NCBI GenBank assembly: GCA_044507525.1
Contig: JBIQJM010000002.1
Location: forward strand, 1-64,000
DNA: 64,000 nt
Source of the DNA: Zeimonas sp044507525
Lineage (GTDB): Bacteria; Pseudomonadota; Gammaproteobacteria; Burkholderiales; Burkholderiaceae_E
Direction: 5' to 3'
A model generated the notes under the pieces. It made no database searches, was not told the DNA's origin, and was given only the letters and a program-made list of their open reading frames with translations. The translations under genes were made by a program, and so were the position numbers. Below are positions 25,607 to 34,834 of this stretch, one piece after another. Numbering within the stretch: the first letter of the stretch is position 1; every line of letters begins with the position of its first letter.

Positions 25607-27526
25607 TCAGCGGTCGTCGTTCGCGCCGAGTCGCTCGACGTTGCGCGTCACCTTCGCGTCGGCGATGACCGAGGCGACGTAGTCGCCGAGCAGTTGCTGC
25701 GAATACGCCTGCGCGAGCTGCTGGCGATACGCCTCGCGCCGCTGGGCGACCAGCGCTTCGTCGGGCGCCGTGACGCCGACGATCTGGTAGACGGCGTAGC
25801 CGTCCTCGCCGAGATCGACGCCGGCGTACGAGGGCAGCGGGTCGGCCGGTGCGCGGAACACCGGATCGATCGCGGCCATCGGGAAGTCGTCGCCGGCGCT
25901 GCTGCGGCGGACTATGCGCGCCGACCCGAAGCCGTCGGCCTTCGCGTCGCCGCCCTTGCGCAACTCGGCGAGCCGCGCTTCACCGGCCTGCACCGCACGT
26001 GCGTGCGCCTCTTCGGCGACGAGACGCCGGCGCACCTCGTCCTTCACCTCGTCGAAGGGGCGACGGCGCTGCGGATGGTGCTCGACGACGCGCGCCGACA
26101 CCAGCCGGCTGCGGCCGACGTCGACCGCCTCGGTGTTGTTCCGGGTCTCGATCGACTGGCTGCCGAACAGCGACTCGAGCAGGCGCCGATCGTTCAACGG
26201 GTGCTCGCGCGGCAGCTCGGGCGCGCCGTTGCGCCCGACTTCGGCGGTCTCGATGGTCAGTCCGAAACGCTGCGCCGCCGGCTCGAGCGAATCGGGCTGC
26301 TCGTAGACGAGGTTGCTGAAGGTGTCCGCCGCCTCGGCGAAGCGCGTGCTGCCGAGCTGCGTGCGGATCTCGCTCTCGATCTCGGAACGCACCGACTCGA
26401 AGCTCTTCTGCGTCGCCGGCCGGAGATCGGTGACCCGGATGACGTGGAAGCCGAACTCGGTCTCGACGACGTCGCTGGTCTTGCCCGGCTCGAGCGAGAA
26501 GGCGGCCTCGGCGAAGGGCTGGACCATCATGTCGCGCGTGAAGAAGCCGAGGTCGCCGCCCGAGTCCGCCGAACCCGGATCCTGCGACTCGCTCGCCGCG
26601 AGCGCGGCGAAGTCGGCCCCGTCCTTCAGCTGCTTCGCGATCGATTCCGCCTTCGCGCGCGCCGCCTGGCGCTGCTCGGCGCTCGCGTCGGGATCGACGC
26701 GGACCAGGATGTGGCTCGCGCGGCGCTGCTCTTCGGTCGTGAAGCGCGCCTTGTTCTGGTCGAAATAGGCGCGCGCGTCCTCGACGGAGACTTCGATGGC
26801 GCGCAGCACGGCGTCCTCGGTGAGCACGACGTACTGGACGGTCGCGTGCTCCGGCTCCTCGAAGGCGGCGGCATTGCGCTCGTACCAGGCGGCGAGCTGC
26901 TCGTCGGTGGGCTCGATGCCCTGGACGAAATCCGACGGCGAGAAGAGCATCTGCCGGACCTCGCGCGTCTGCTCGGCGAAGGCGAGCACGCGATCGACGA
27001 CCGACGCGGGCACCGTCACCGTCTGCGCGACCGCCTCGGGCATCGTCTGCAGCGCGATCTCGCGGCGGATCTCCGCCTCGAAACCCGCTTCCGACTGTCC
27101 GCGCGCGCGCAGCACGTTGCGATAGCGCTCGAAGTCGAACTCGCCCTCGGTGCCGCCGATCCCGGTGGCGCGGATCGTCGATCGAAGGCGCGCATCGGGA
27201 ACGACCACGCGGTGCTCGACCGCATCGATGAGCAGCGCGCGCTGCGCGATCAGCGAATCGAGGATGCGCTGGCGCGCCTCGGGCGTGTCGACCAGCGACG
27301 AGTCGAAACGCTCGCCCAGCACCTGGCGCAGCTGCTCGCTCTGCGCGCGCTGCGCGGCTTCGAACTCCTGGCGCGTGATCTTCGCGTCGCCGACCCGGGC
27401 GAGTGCTCCGTCGTCGGAGAAGAACTGGTCGTAGCCCTGGATGCCGAAGAAGGCGAATGCGGGGAAGATGAGCAAGAGCAGCAGCAGCTGCATCAGCCGC
27501 TGGTGCCTGCGGATCCACTCGAACAT
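25607..27526 (-). CDS. ppiD: Periplasmic folding chaperone/peptidyl-prolyl isomerase PpiD
   Basis: Inner-membrane-anchored, SurA-like chaperone of 639 residues. One N-terminal membrane anchor (residues about 12-30, MQLLLLLLIFPAFAFFG), a SurA_N-type chaperone region (ARVGDAKITRQEFE, FDFERYRNVLRARGQSE), then a parvulin domain near residues 260-360 (ASHILVRVDPDAS, SGGDLGFFTRDMMVQPF, VETEFGFHVIRVTD), and a C-terminal domain. Position after hupB and tRNA genes is conserved in betaproteobacteria. The ribosome-binding site is weak, and the start lies only 14 bases after the T-run of a strong terminator. Confidence 0.93.
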   Translation of the reverse strand: MFEWIRRHQRLMQLLLLLLIFPAFAFFGIQGYDQFFSDDGALARVGDAKITRQEFEAAQRAQSEQLRQVLGERFDSSLVDTPEARQRILDSLIAQRALLIDAVEHRVVVPDARLRSTIRATGIGGTEGEFDFERYRNVLRARGQSEAGFEAEIRREIALQTMPEAVAQTVTVPASVVDRVLAFAEQTREVRQMLFSPSDFVQGIEPTDEQLAAWYERNAAAFEEPEHATVQYVVLTEDAVLRAIEVSVEDARAYFDQNKARFTTEEQRRASHILVRVDPDASAEQRQAARAKAESIAKQLKDGADFAALAASESQDPGSADSGGDLGFFTRDMMVQPFAEAAFSLEPGKTSDVVETEFGFHVIRVTDLRPATQKSFESVRSEIESEIRTQLGSTRFAEAADTFSNLVYEQPDSLEPAAQRFGLTIETAEVGRNGAPELPREHPLNDRRLLESLFGSQSIETRNNTEAVDVGRSRLVSARVVEHHPQRRRPFDEVKDEVRRRLVAEEAHARAVQAGEARLAELRKGGDAKADGFGSARIVRRSSAGDDFPMAAIDPVFRAPADPLPSYAGVDLGEDGYAVYQIVGVTAPDEALVAQRREAYRQQLAQAYSQQLLGDYVASVIADAKVTRNVERLGANDDR

Positions 27527-27539
27527 GCGTTACGGTCCG

Positions 27540-27567
27540 AAAAAAAAGGGCGAACTCGCGTTCGCCC
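27540..27567 (-). terminator. Rho-independent terminator after the tRNA genes
   Basis: On the minus strand GGGCGAAC pairs with GTTCGCCC around a four-base loop (8-bp stem), followed directly by eight T residues. This is a near-ideal intrinsic terminator for the hupB/tRNA-Val/tRNA-Asp transcripts. It ends just before the ppiD start codon. Confidence 0.93.
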
Positions 27568-27605
27568 TGGTCCGTGGGAAGGAGCTGCGGCTCGCTTCCT
27601 CGAGT

Positions 27606-27682
27606 TGGCGGAGTGGACGGGACTCGAACCCGCGACCCCCGGCGTGACAGGCCGGTATTCTAACCAACTGAACTACCACTCC
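27606..27682 (-). tRNA. tRNA-Asp (GTC)
   Basis: A 77-base cloverleaf with CCA encoded. The acceptor stem is GGAGTGG/CCACTCC, the D-arm contains AGTTCAGTTGGTTAGA, the anticodon loop CTGTCAC gives anticodon GTC (plus-strand 27646-27648), and the T-arm is GCGGGTTCGAGTCCCGT. It reads aspartate codons GAC/GAU; with QueF upstream in this genome, its G34 is an expected queuosine site. It is the last tRNA before the terminator. Confidence 0.97.
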
Positions 27683-27738
27683 GTGCCGTTCGATGCAGCG
27701 CCTTCGCCGGCTGGCGAGATTTCCCGGCTGGCAGAATC

Positions 27739-27814
27739 TGGTGGGTGCTGAGAGGTTCGAACTCCCGACCTACGCCTTGTAAGGGCGCCGCTCTACCGGC
27801 TGAGCTAAGCACCC
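27739..27814 (-). tRNA. tRNA-Val (TAC)
   Basis: A 76-base cloverleaf with CCA encoded. The acceptor stem is GGGTGCT/AGCACCC, D-arm TAGCTCAGCCGGTAGAGC, anticodon stem CGCCC/GGCG flanking loop TTACAA with anticodon TAC (plus-strand 27779-27781), and T-arm GGGAGTTCGAACCTCTC. It lies 56 bases upstream of tRNA-Asp, and both are likely processed from one transcript. Confidence 0.97.
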
Positions 27815-27851
27815 GATCTTACGAAAAACCGCGGGCGCTGCGAAGCACGCA

Positions 27852-27857
27852 ACTATA
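27852..27857 (-). promoter_or_regulatory. Possible -10 element for the tRNA-Val/tRNA-Asp unit
   Basis: TATAGT on the minus strand lies just after the hupB stop and about 38 bases before tRNA-Val. The spacing would suit a tRNA precursor, but no clear -35 is seen, so read-through from hupB is the alternative. Confidence 0.35.
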
Positions 27858-27864
27858 CCAGAAA

Positions 27865-28137
27865 TCAGTTGATCGAATCCTTGAGCGCCTTGCCGGGGCG
27901 GAACTTCGGCACCTTGGCGGCGCGGATGCGGATCGTTTCCCCGGTGCGGGGATTGCGACCGCTGCGCGCGACGCGCTTGCCGACGGCGAAGGTGCCGAAG
28001 CCGACGAGAGTGACCGTGCCGCCCTTCTTCAGGGTCGTCCTGATCGCACCCACCATCGCGTCGAGCGCGCGACCGGCAGCAGCTTTCGAGATGTCGGCCT
28101 GCCGGGCGATGTGGTCGATCATTTCGGTCTTGTTCAC
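27865..28137 (-). CDS. hupB: DNA-binding protein HU
   Basis: Histone-like nucleoid protein of 90 residues that bends and compacts DNA as a dimer. It is full length, with MNKTEMIDHIARQADISKAAA, the VTLVGFGTFAVGKR core, and the beta-arm RNPRTGETIRIRAAKVPKFRPGK split by the DNA-intercalating Pro of NPRTG. The location next to lon and upstream of ppiD matches hupB order in proteobacteria. A good sigma-70 promoter is visible about 115 bases upstream. Confidence 0.96.
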   Translation of the reverse strand: MNKTEMIDHIARQADISKAAAGRALDAMVGAIRTTLKKGGTVTLVGFGTFAVGKRVARSGRNPRTGETIRIRAAKVPKFRPGKALKDSIN

Positions 28138-28253
28138 GGAGTCCCCCTAGGTCGTCGTGTTCGGTCGGGCGGCACATCCGTACGCGCACATGCTGTGCGC
28201 AAATGGCCGCGAAGCATCGCGCACTCAACAGGCGCAGTCGAATTGGGAGCCGT

Positions 28254-28283
28254 ATTAGATCGCCGCCACCCGACGGGTGTCAA
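28254..28283 (-). promoter_or_regulatory. Sigma-70 promoter of hupB
   Basis: On the minus strand a consensus TTGACA (28278-28283) is followed after 18 bases by TCTAAT (28254-28259). This gives a predicted start near 28247 and a leader of about 110 bases before hupB. It is the best full -35/-10 pair I see in the window. Confidence 0.7.
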
Positions 28284-28346
28284 GCCGATCGAGGCATCGA
28301 CGAGGCACATGTCACGCACATCAAAAAACACATCGCGCTCGAACAA

Positions 28347-28384
28347 ACGCATCGCGCGCGGGAGGCGATCCGCGCGCGATGCGT
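28347..28384 (-). terminator. Rho-independent terminator of lon
   Basis: A perfect 15-bp inverted repeat, ACGCATCGCGCGCGG and its complement, with an 8-base loop. On the minus strand it is followed by TTTGTT. It sits 13 bases past the lon stop codon and before the hupB promoter, so it separates the two transcription units. Confidence 0.85.
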
Positions 28385-28396
28385 CGACGAGCAGGC

Positions 28397-30808
28397 TCAA
28401 TGCGTGACGACGTCGGTTCCGCCGACCGGCGCCGCCGGCACCGCGCCTTCGGGCGACGATGCTTCGGCCTCGGGCAACGGCTCCGGCTGGCGCTCGAGGG
28501 CGACCTCGAGCACGCGGTCGATCCACTTCACCGGAACGATCTCGAGCTTGTTCTTCACGTTGTCGGGAATCTCGGCGAGGTCCTTCACGTTCTCTTCGGG
28601 GATGATCACCGTCTTGATCCCGCCGCGGTGCGCCGCGAGCAGCTTCTCCTTCAGTCCGCCGATCGCGAGCACCTCTCCGCGCAGCGTGATCTCGCCGGTC
28701 ATCGCGACCGATGCCCGCACGGGGATGCCGGTGAGCACCGAGACGAGCGCCGTCGTCATCGCGATGCCCGCGCTCGGGCCGTCCTTCGGCGTCGCGCCCT
28801 CGGGCACGTGGACGTGCAGGTCGTTCTTCTCGTAGAAGTCGCCGCGGATGCCCAGGCGCTGCGCGCGACGGCGCACGACCGTCATCGCGGCCTTGATCGA
28901 CTCCTGCATCACGTCGCCGAGCTTGCCCGTGAAGGTGGTCTTGCCCTTGCCCGGGACGAGCGCGGCCTCGATGGTGAGCAGTTCGCCGCCGACCTCCGTC
29001 CACGCCAGTCCGGTGACCTGGCCGACCTGGTTGTCCTTCTCCGCCATGCCGAAGCTGTAGCGCCGCACGCCGAGGAACTTGTCGAGGTTCTTCGAGTTGA
29101 CGGTGATGCGCTTCTCCTGCTTCTTCATCAGCAGCGTCTTGACGACCTTGCGGCAGATCTTGCTGATCTCGCGCTCGAGCGAGCGCACGCCCGCCTCGCG
29201 CGTGTAGTAGCGCACGATGTCGCGCAGCGCAGGTTCGGCGACGACGATCTCGCTGTCCTTCAGGCCGGTGTTGCGCATCTGCTTCGGCAGCAGGTAGCGC
29301 TGCGCGATGCTGACCTTCTCGTCCTCGGTGTACCCGGACAGGCGGATCACCTCCATCCGGTCGAGCAGCGCCGGCGGGATGTTCAGCGTGTTCGCCGTGG
29401 CGACGAACATCACGTCGGACAGGTCGTACTCGACCTCGACGTAGTGATCGGTGAAGGTGGAGTTCTGCTCCGGATCGAGCACCTCGAGCAGCGCCGACGA
29501 CGGATCGCCGCGGAAGTCCATGCCGATCTTGTCGACCTCGTCGAGCAGGAACAGCGGATTGCGCACGCCGACCTTCGTGAGGTTCTGCAGGATCTTGCCC
29601 GGCATCGAGCCGATGTACGTGCGCCGGTGGCCGCGGATCTCGGCTTCGTCGCGCACGCCGCCGAGCGCCATGCGCACGAACTTGCGGTTCGTCGCGCGCG
29701 CGATCGACTGCCCGAGCGAGGTCTTGCCCACGCCGGGGGGCCCCACCAGGCACAGGATCGGCGCCTTCACCTTGTCGACGCGCTGCTGCACGGCGAGGTA
29801 TTCGATGATGCGGTCCTTGACGCGCTCCAGGCCCCAGTGGTCCTCGTTGAGCACCTTCTCGGCCTTCGCGAGATCGTTGTCGACCTTGCTCTTCTTGCGC
29901 CACGGCAGGCCGATCAGCGTGTCGATGTAGTTGCGCACGACGGTGGCCTCGGCCGACATCGGCGACATCAGCTTGAGCTTCTTCAGCTCGCTCTCGGCCT
30001 TCTTCAGCGCCTCCTTCGGCATGCGCGCGGCCTTGATCTTCTTCTCGAGCTCCTCCATGTCGGCGCCGTCCTCGCCCTCGCCGAGCTCCTTCTGGATCGC
30101 CTTGACCTGCTCGTTCAGGTAGTACTCGCGCTGGCTCTTCTCCATCTGGCGCTTGACGCGGCCGCGGATGCGCTTCTCGACCTGCAGGATGTCGAGCTCG
30201 GTCTCGATCTGCGCGAGCAGCTTCTCGAGCCGCTCGGCGACGTCGTTCGTCTCGAGGATGTTCTGCTTCTGCTCGATCTTGATCGGCAGATGCGTGGCGA
30301 TCGTGTCGGCCAGGCGCCCGGCGTCGTCGATGCCGTTCAGCGACGCGAGGATCTCGGGCGGAACCTTCTTGTTCAGCTTCACGTACTGGTCGAACTGCGC
30401 GAGGATCGCGCGACGCAGCGCCTCGGCCTCGGCGCTCTCGCCGGCCGGCAGGTCGATCGTCTCGACGTCGCAGCTGAAATGCGTCTCGCCGTCGTCGATC
30501 TGCACGACGCGGGCGCGGCGCGCGCCCTCGATCAGCACCTTCACGGTGCCGTCGGGCAGCTTGAGCATCTGCAGGATGTTCGAGACGCAGCCGATCTCGT
30601 AGATGTCCTCGGCCACCGGCTCGTCCTTCGACGCGTTCTTCTGCGCGACGAGCATGATGCTCTTGCCGAGCTCCATCGCCGCCTCGAGCGCCTTGATCGA
30701 TTTCGGGCGCCCGACGAACAGCGGAATCACCATGTGCGGAAACACCACCACGTCGCGCAGCGGAAGCAGCGGCAGCGACTGCAGGTTGGGTGTTTGAGCT
30801 TCGGGCAT
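28397..30808 (-). CDS. lon: ATP-dependent protease Lon
   Basis: Cytoplasmic AAA+ protease of 803 residues that degrades misfolded and regulatory proteins. Domains in order: N-terminal LON substrate domain (LPLLPLRDVVVFPHMVIPLF), coiled-coil, AAA+ with Walker A GPPGVGKTS and sensor segments, and the C-terminal protease domain with catalytic Ser679 in PKDGPSAG and Lys722 in GGLKEKLL, the same numbers as in E. coli Lon. The ATG after a GGAG box was chosen; an in-frame ATG 14 codons upstream is less likely. A strong terminator follows. Confidence 0.97.
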   Translation of the reverse strand: MPEAQTPNLQSLPLLPLRDVVVFPHMVIPLFVGRPKSIKALEAAMELGKSIMLVAQKNASKDEPVAEDIYEIGCVSNILQMLKLPDGTVKVLIEGARRARVVQIDDGETHFSCDVETIDLPAGESAEAEALRRAILAQFDQYVKLNKKVPPEILASLNGIDDAGRLADTIATHLPIKIEQKQNILETNDVAERLEKLLAQIETELDILQVEKRIRGRVKRQMEKSQREYYLNEQVKAIQKELGEGEDGADMEELEKKIKAARMPKEALKKAESELKKLKLMSPMSAEATVVRNYIDTLIGLPWRKKSKVDNDLAKAEKVLNEDHWGLERVKDRIIEYLAVQQRVDKVKAPILCLVGPPGVGKTSLGQSIARATNRKFVRMALGGVRDEAEIRGHRRTYIGSMPGKILQNLTKVGVRNPLFLLDEVDKIGMDFRGDPSSALLEVLDPEQNSTFTDHYVEVEYDLSDVMFVATANTLNIPPALLDRMEVIRLSGYTEDEKVSIAQRYLLPKQMRNTGLKDSEIVVAEPALRDIVRYYTREAGVRSLEREISKICRKVVKTLLMKKQEKRITVNSKNLDKFLGVRRYSFGMAEKDNQVGQVTGLAWTEVGGELLTIEAALVPGKGKTTFTGKLGDVMQESIKAAMTVVRRRAQRLGIRGDFYEKNDLHVHVPEGATPKDGPSAGIAMTTALVSVLTGIPVRASVAMTGEITLRGEVLAIGGLKEKLLAAHRGGIKTVIIPEENVKDLAEIPDNVKNKLEIVPVKWIDRVLEVALERQPEPLPEAEASSPEGAVPAAPVGGTDVVTH

Positions 30809-30836
30809 TCGGATCTCCAAGTGGTCTCCCCCGTCG

Positions 30837-30864
30837 ATGTTGCGGCGCACGAGGGGATTTCAAG
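30837..30864 (-). promoter_or_regulatory. Candidate heat-shock (sigma-32) promoter of lon
   Basis: On the minus strand a full CTTGAAA (30858-30864), the sigma-32 -35 consensus, is followed after 13 bases by CGCAACAT (30837-30844), a partial match to CCCCATNT. It is 29 bases before the lon start. lon is a classical sigma-32 gene, which supports the reading, but the -10 half is weak. Confidence 0.5.
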
Positions 30865-31103
30865 TGGACCGCGACCCGGGGGATTGCTCCGAGGATACGC
30901 CCAAACGCGGCGCTGCCTCGATGCCGGGCCGGCCGGCGGGCCCCAGGCGCGACAGCGCCGACGAACGGCACGGGTACGCGAGCGAACGTCGCGTGCAGCG
31001 GACGCAGGCGATTCGCGTCGAACGAGGGCGTCCCTGCCGGACGCCGGCTACCCGAAATGCCCCGGTTCTCGCCCCGGAGCGAAAGGCAGCGGGGAAGCTC
31101 CCC

Positions 31104-32369
31104 TCAGTTCGACCCCGAGACCCGCGGTGCGTCGGCGTAGATGACCAGCGGCTTGCCGTCGCCTTCGATCGCATTCTCGTCGACGACGACCTTCTGCACG
31201 TTCTGCAGGCTGGGCAGGTCGAACATGATGTCGAGCAGCGTCTGCTCGAGGATCGAGCGCAGTCCGCGCGCGCCGGTCTTGCGCTTGAGCGCGCGCCGGG
31301 CGATGGCCTGCAGCGCAGCGGGGCGGATCTCGAGGTCGACGCCTTCCATCGAGAACAGTCGCTGGTACTGCTTGACGAGCGCGTTCTTCGGCTCGATGAG
31401 GATCTGCACGAGCGCGTCGTCGTTCAGCTCGTCGAGCGTGGCGACCACCGGCAGGCGACCGACCAGCTCGGGAATGAGGCCGAACTTGACGAGGTCTTCC
31501 GGCTCCACCTCGCGCAGCACCTCGCCGACCGCACGCTCCGACGCGCTGCGCACCTCGGCGCCGAAGCCGATGCCGGCACGCTCCGAGCGATTGCGGATCA
31601 CCTTCTCGAGCCCGTCGAAGGCGCCGCCGCAGATGAACAGGATGTTCGTGGTGTCGATCTGCACGAAGTCCTGGTTCGGGTGCTTGCGCCCGCCCTGCGG
31701 CGGAACCGACGCGATCGTGCCCTCGATGAGCTTGAGCAGCGCCTGCTGCACGCCCTCGCCGGAGACGTCGCGCGTGATCGACGGGTTGTCGGACTTGCGC
31801 GAGATCTTGTCGATCTCGTCGATGTAGACGATGCCGCTCTGCGCCTTCTCGACTTCGTAATTGCAGTTCTGCAGCAGCTTCTGGATGATGTTCTCGACGT
31901 CTTCGCCGACGTAGCCCGCTTCGGTGAGCGTGGTGGCGTCGGCGATGACGAAGGGAACGTTCAGCAGCCGCGCGAGCGTCTGCGCGAGCAGCGTCTTGCC
32001 CGAGCCGGTGGGGCCGACGAGCAGGATGTTGCTCTTGGCGAGCTCGACCTCGTCTTTCTTGCCTTTGTGGCGAAGACGCTTGTAGTGGTTGTAGACGGCG
32101 ACGGAGAGGATCTTCTTCGCGCTCTCCTGGCCGATCACGTATTGATCGAGGATGCCGCAGATCTCGGCCGGCGTGGGCAGGCCGCCCTTCTGCTTGCCGT
32201 TGGCGCTCTCGGCCTGCGTTTCGTCACGGACGATGTCGTTGCACAGCTCGATGCATTCGTCGCAGATGAATACCGAGGGACCGGCAATCAGCTTGCGGAC
32301 TTCGTGCTGGCTCTTGCCGCAGAAGGAGCAGTACAGCAGTTTCTCGCTCGAGCCCTTCTTGTCCGTCAT
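31104..32369 (-). CDS. clpX: ATP-dependent Clp protease ATP-binding subunit ClpX
   Basis: AAA+ unfoldase of 421 residues that feeds substrates into ClpP. The N-terminal zinc-binding domain has Cys14, Cys17, Cys36 and Cys39. Walker A is GPTGSGKT (119-126), Walker B is around IVYIDEIDKI, and the pore and sensor motifs ATTLTEAGYVGEDVEN and GARGLRSILE are present. The IGF-type loop region that docks on ClpP (AGIGFGAEV) is visible. It lies 105 bases downstream of clpP. The 295 bases between it and lon contain no gene. Confidence 0.97.
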   Translation of the reverse strand: MTDKKGSSEKLLYCSFCGKSQHEVRKLIAGPSVFICDECIELCNDIVRDETQAESANGKQKGGLPTPAEICGILDQYVIGQESAKKILSVAVYNHYKRLRHKGKKDEVELAKSNILLVGPTGSGKTLLAQTLARLLNVPFVIADATTLTEAGYVGEDVENIIQKLLQNCNYEVEKAQSGIVYIDEIDKISRKSDNPSITRDVSGEGVQQALLKLIEGTIASVPPQGGRKHPNQDFVQIDTTNILFICGGAFDGLEKVIRNRSERAGIGFGAEVRSASERAVGEVLREVEPEDLVKFGLIPELVGRLPVVATLDELNDDALVQILIEPKNALVKQYQRLFSMEGVDLEIRPAALQAIARRALKRKTGARGLRSILEQTLLDIMFDLPSLQNVQKVVVDENAIEGDGKPLVIYADAPRVSGSN

Positions 32370-32474
32370 GTTCGCTCCGACCGGGCGGACGAATCATCTG
32401 CCGGCGCAGCGCGCCCGGCCTCGACCCGGCGCAGTGCACCCGGCGCCATCGCGACCGGCACCGTGAAGCCCGGC

Positions 32475-33137
<663 letters not shown>

Positions 33138-33198
33138 CGCTGTCTCCGTAGGGTGCGCACGTCGGCGGGGCACCGGGCCCGCCTGCGTGCGGAACGTG

Positions 33199-34503
33199 TC
33201 AACGGGCGCCCATCAGCTCGTCGAAATCGAGCGTGCGCTCGGTCACCTGCGCCTTCGCGAGCGCCCAGTCGACGACGTTCTGCTCGACGACGACCGCCTC
33301 GACCTCGGCGAGCCGGTTCCGATCGCCGAAGTAGTGGCGGATGACCTCGCCCGGATTCTCGTAGGCCTGCGCGAACTCCTCGATCTGCTGGCGGATCTGG
33401 TCGGGCTTGGCCTGCAGCGAGTGCTGGCGGACGATCTCGGCCACGATGAGGCCGAGCCGGACGCGCTTCTCGGCCTGCTCGGCGAAGGTGTCCTCGGGAA
33501 TCGGCGGCAGCTGCTTCGGATCGACGCCGCGCGCCTTCAGGTCTTCCATCGCACGCTCGGACAGCGCCTGCTTCTCGGCGTCGACGAGCGCCTTCGGCAG
33601 ATCGAAGCTCGCCAGCCCGAGCAGCGCGTCCATGACGTTCGACTTGGTGCGGGTGCGCACGCGTTGCGCCACCTCGCGCTCGAGGTTCGCGCGGATGTCG
33701 TTGCGCAGCCGGGCGATGTCGCCGTCGGCGACGCCGAGCTGGCGCGCGAATTCCTCGTCGACCGCCGGCAGCTCGGGCGCTTCGATCTTGCGCACCGTGG
33801 CCTCGAACTGCGCGGTCTTGCCGGCGAGATCGGTCGAGCCGTAGTCGTCCGGAAAGGCCACCGGGAAGGTGCGCGTCTCGCCGACGCCGGCGCCCCGCAG
33901 GCCCGTTTCGAAGTCGGCGAGCATGCGTCCTTCGCCGAGCACGAACGGAAAGCCCTGCGCGCTGCCGCCCTCGAATGCGACGTCGTCGAGCTTGCCGACG
34001 AAATCGATCGTCAGCCGGTCGCCGTCCTGCGCCGGACGCTGCACCTCGTGCCAGCGCACGCGCTGCTTGCGCAGGATGTCGATCGTCTTGTCGATCTCGG
34101 CCTCGCCGACCGGCGACTCGAAGCGTTCGATCGCAAGCGTGCCCGGTTCGCCGAGCGCGATCTCGGGGTAGACCTCGAAGGTGGCGGTGAAACCGATCTC
34201 GTTCTCGGTTCCGCTGTCGCGCGACTCGATGCGCGGCTGCCCCGCCACGCGCAACCGGTGCTCGGCGACGGCATCGGAGAAGGCCTTCGAGACCGCGTCG
34301 GAGAGCACTTCGGCGTGCACCTGCGGGCCGTAGGACTGCTCGATCATCTTCATCGGAACCTTGCCCGGCCGGAATCCGGGCATCTTCACGTTCCGGGAGA
34401 GCTTGCGCAGCCGATCGACGACCTGACGGTTGACGTCGGCCACCGGCACGGCCATGTCCAGCTTGCGCTCGAGCGAGCTGGTCGATTCGAGTTGGGTTGC
34501 CAT
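33199..34503 (-). CDS. tig: Trigger factor
   Basis: Ribosome-bound chaperone with peptidyl-prolyl isomerase activity, 434 residues. The ribosome-binding signature is MPGFRPGKVPMKMIEQSYG (the GFRxGxxP motif), the FKBP-type PPIase domain begins near DGDRLTIDFVGKLDDVAFEG, and the C-terminal substrate-cradling helices follow. The frame is open upstream into the tRNA-Leu gene; the ATG giving MATQLESTSSLERKL was chosen by homology. First protein gene of the tig-clpP-clpX series. Confidence 0.97.
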   Translation of the reverse strand: MATQLESTSSLERKLDMAVPVADVNRQVVDRLRKLSRNVKMPGFRPGKVPMKMIEQSYGPQVHAEVLSDAVSKAFSDAVAEHRLRVAGQPRIESRDSGTENEIGFTATFEVYPEIALGEPGTLAIERFESPVGEAEIDKTIDILRKQRVRWHEVQRPAQDGDRLTIDFVGKLDDVAFEGGSAQGFPFVLGEGRMLADFETGLRGAGVGETRTFPVAFPDDYGSTDLAGKTAQFEATVRKIEAPELPAVDEEFARQLGVADGDIARLRNDIRANLEREVAQRVRTRTKSNVMDALLGLASFDLPKALVDAEKQALSERAMEDLKARGVDPKQLPPIPEDTFAEQAEKRVRLGLIVAEIVRQHSLQAKPDQIRQQIEEFAQAYENPGEVIRHYFGDRNRLAEVEAVVVEQNVVDWALAKAQVTERTLDFDELMGAR

Positions 34504-34580
34504 GGATTGATGAGTCGTCGAGTGAAACACGCGGGAATCGGCCGGAGGGATTCCGGGGGGCCGGAGGGGACCCGGGGCGG

Positions 34581-34665
34581 TGGTGCGGCCGAAAGGAGTC
34601 GAACCTTCACGCCTTGCAGCGCCAGGACCTAAACCTGGTGCGTCTACCCATTCCGCCACGGCCGC
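34581..34665 (-). tRNA. tRNA-Leu (TAG)
   Basis: An 85-base class II tRNA with CCA encoded. The acceptor stem is GCGGCCG/CGGCCGC, the anticodon stem CCAGG/CCTGG encloses TTTAGGT with anticodon TAG (plus-strand 34629-34631), there is a long variable arm, and the T-arm reads AAGGTTCGACTCCTTT. It lies about 80 bases upstream of tig, as in many betaproteobacteria. Confidence 0.97.
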
Positions 34666-34678
34666 GAACAAACAAGGC

Positions 34679-34684
34679 ATTCTA
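34679..34684 (-). promoter_or_regulatory. -10 element of tRNA-Leu
   Basis: TAGAAT on the minus strand is 13 bases before the mature 5' end of tRNA-Leu, the usual arrangement for a short tRNA leader. The -35 region is not recognisable. Confidence 0.5.
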
Positions 34685-34820
34685 AACGAAGCGTCCGACC
34701 GGCCCGCGTGCGGGCACGAGCCGGCGGTGCGCAGCCGATCGCGCCGGTCGCCGCGATGCGCCGCCGCCGGCTCGTCGGCAGCGCGGCTGGGCGCCGCGCC
34801 TTCGCCTCGCCGCGCACGCC

Positions 34821-34826
34821 TACAAT
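34821..34826 (+). promoter_or_regulatory. -10 element of hpnC, leaderless configuration
   Basis: TACAAT is followed by eight bases (GCGCGGCG) and then the hpnC ATG, so the predicted transcript would start at or within a base or two of the start codon. No Shine-Dalgarno is seen. Confidence 0.5.
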
Positions 34827-34834
34827 GCGCGGCG

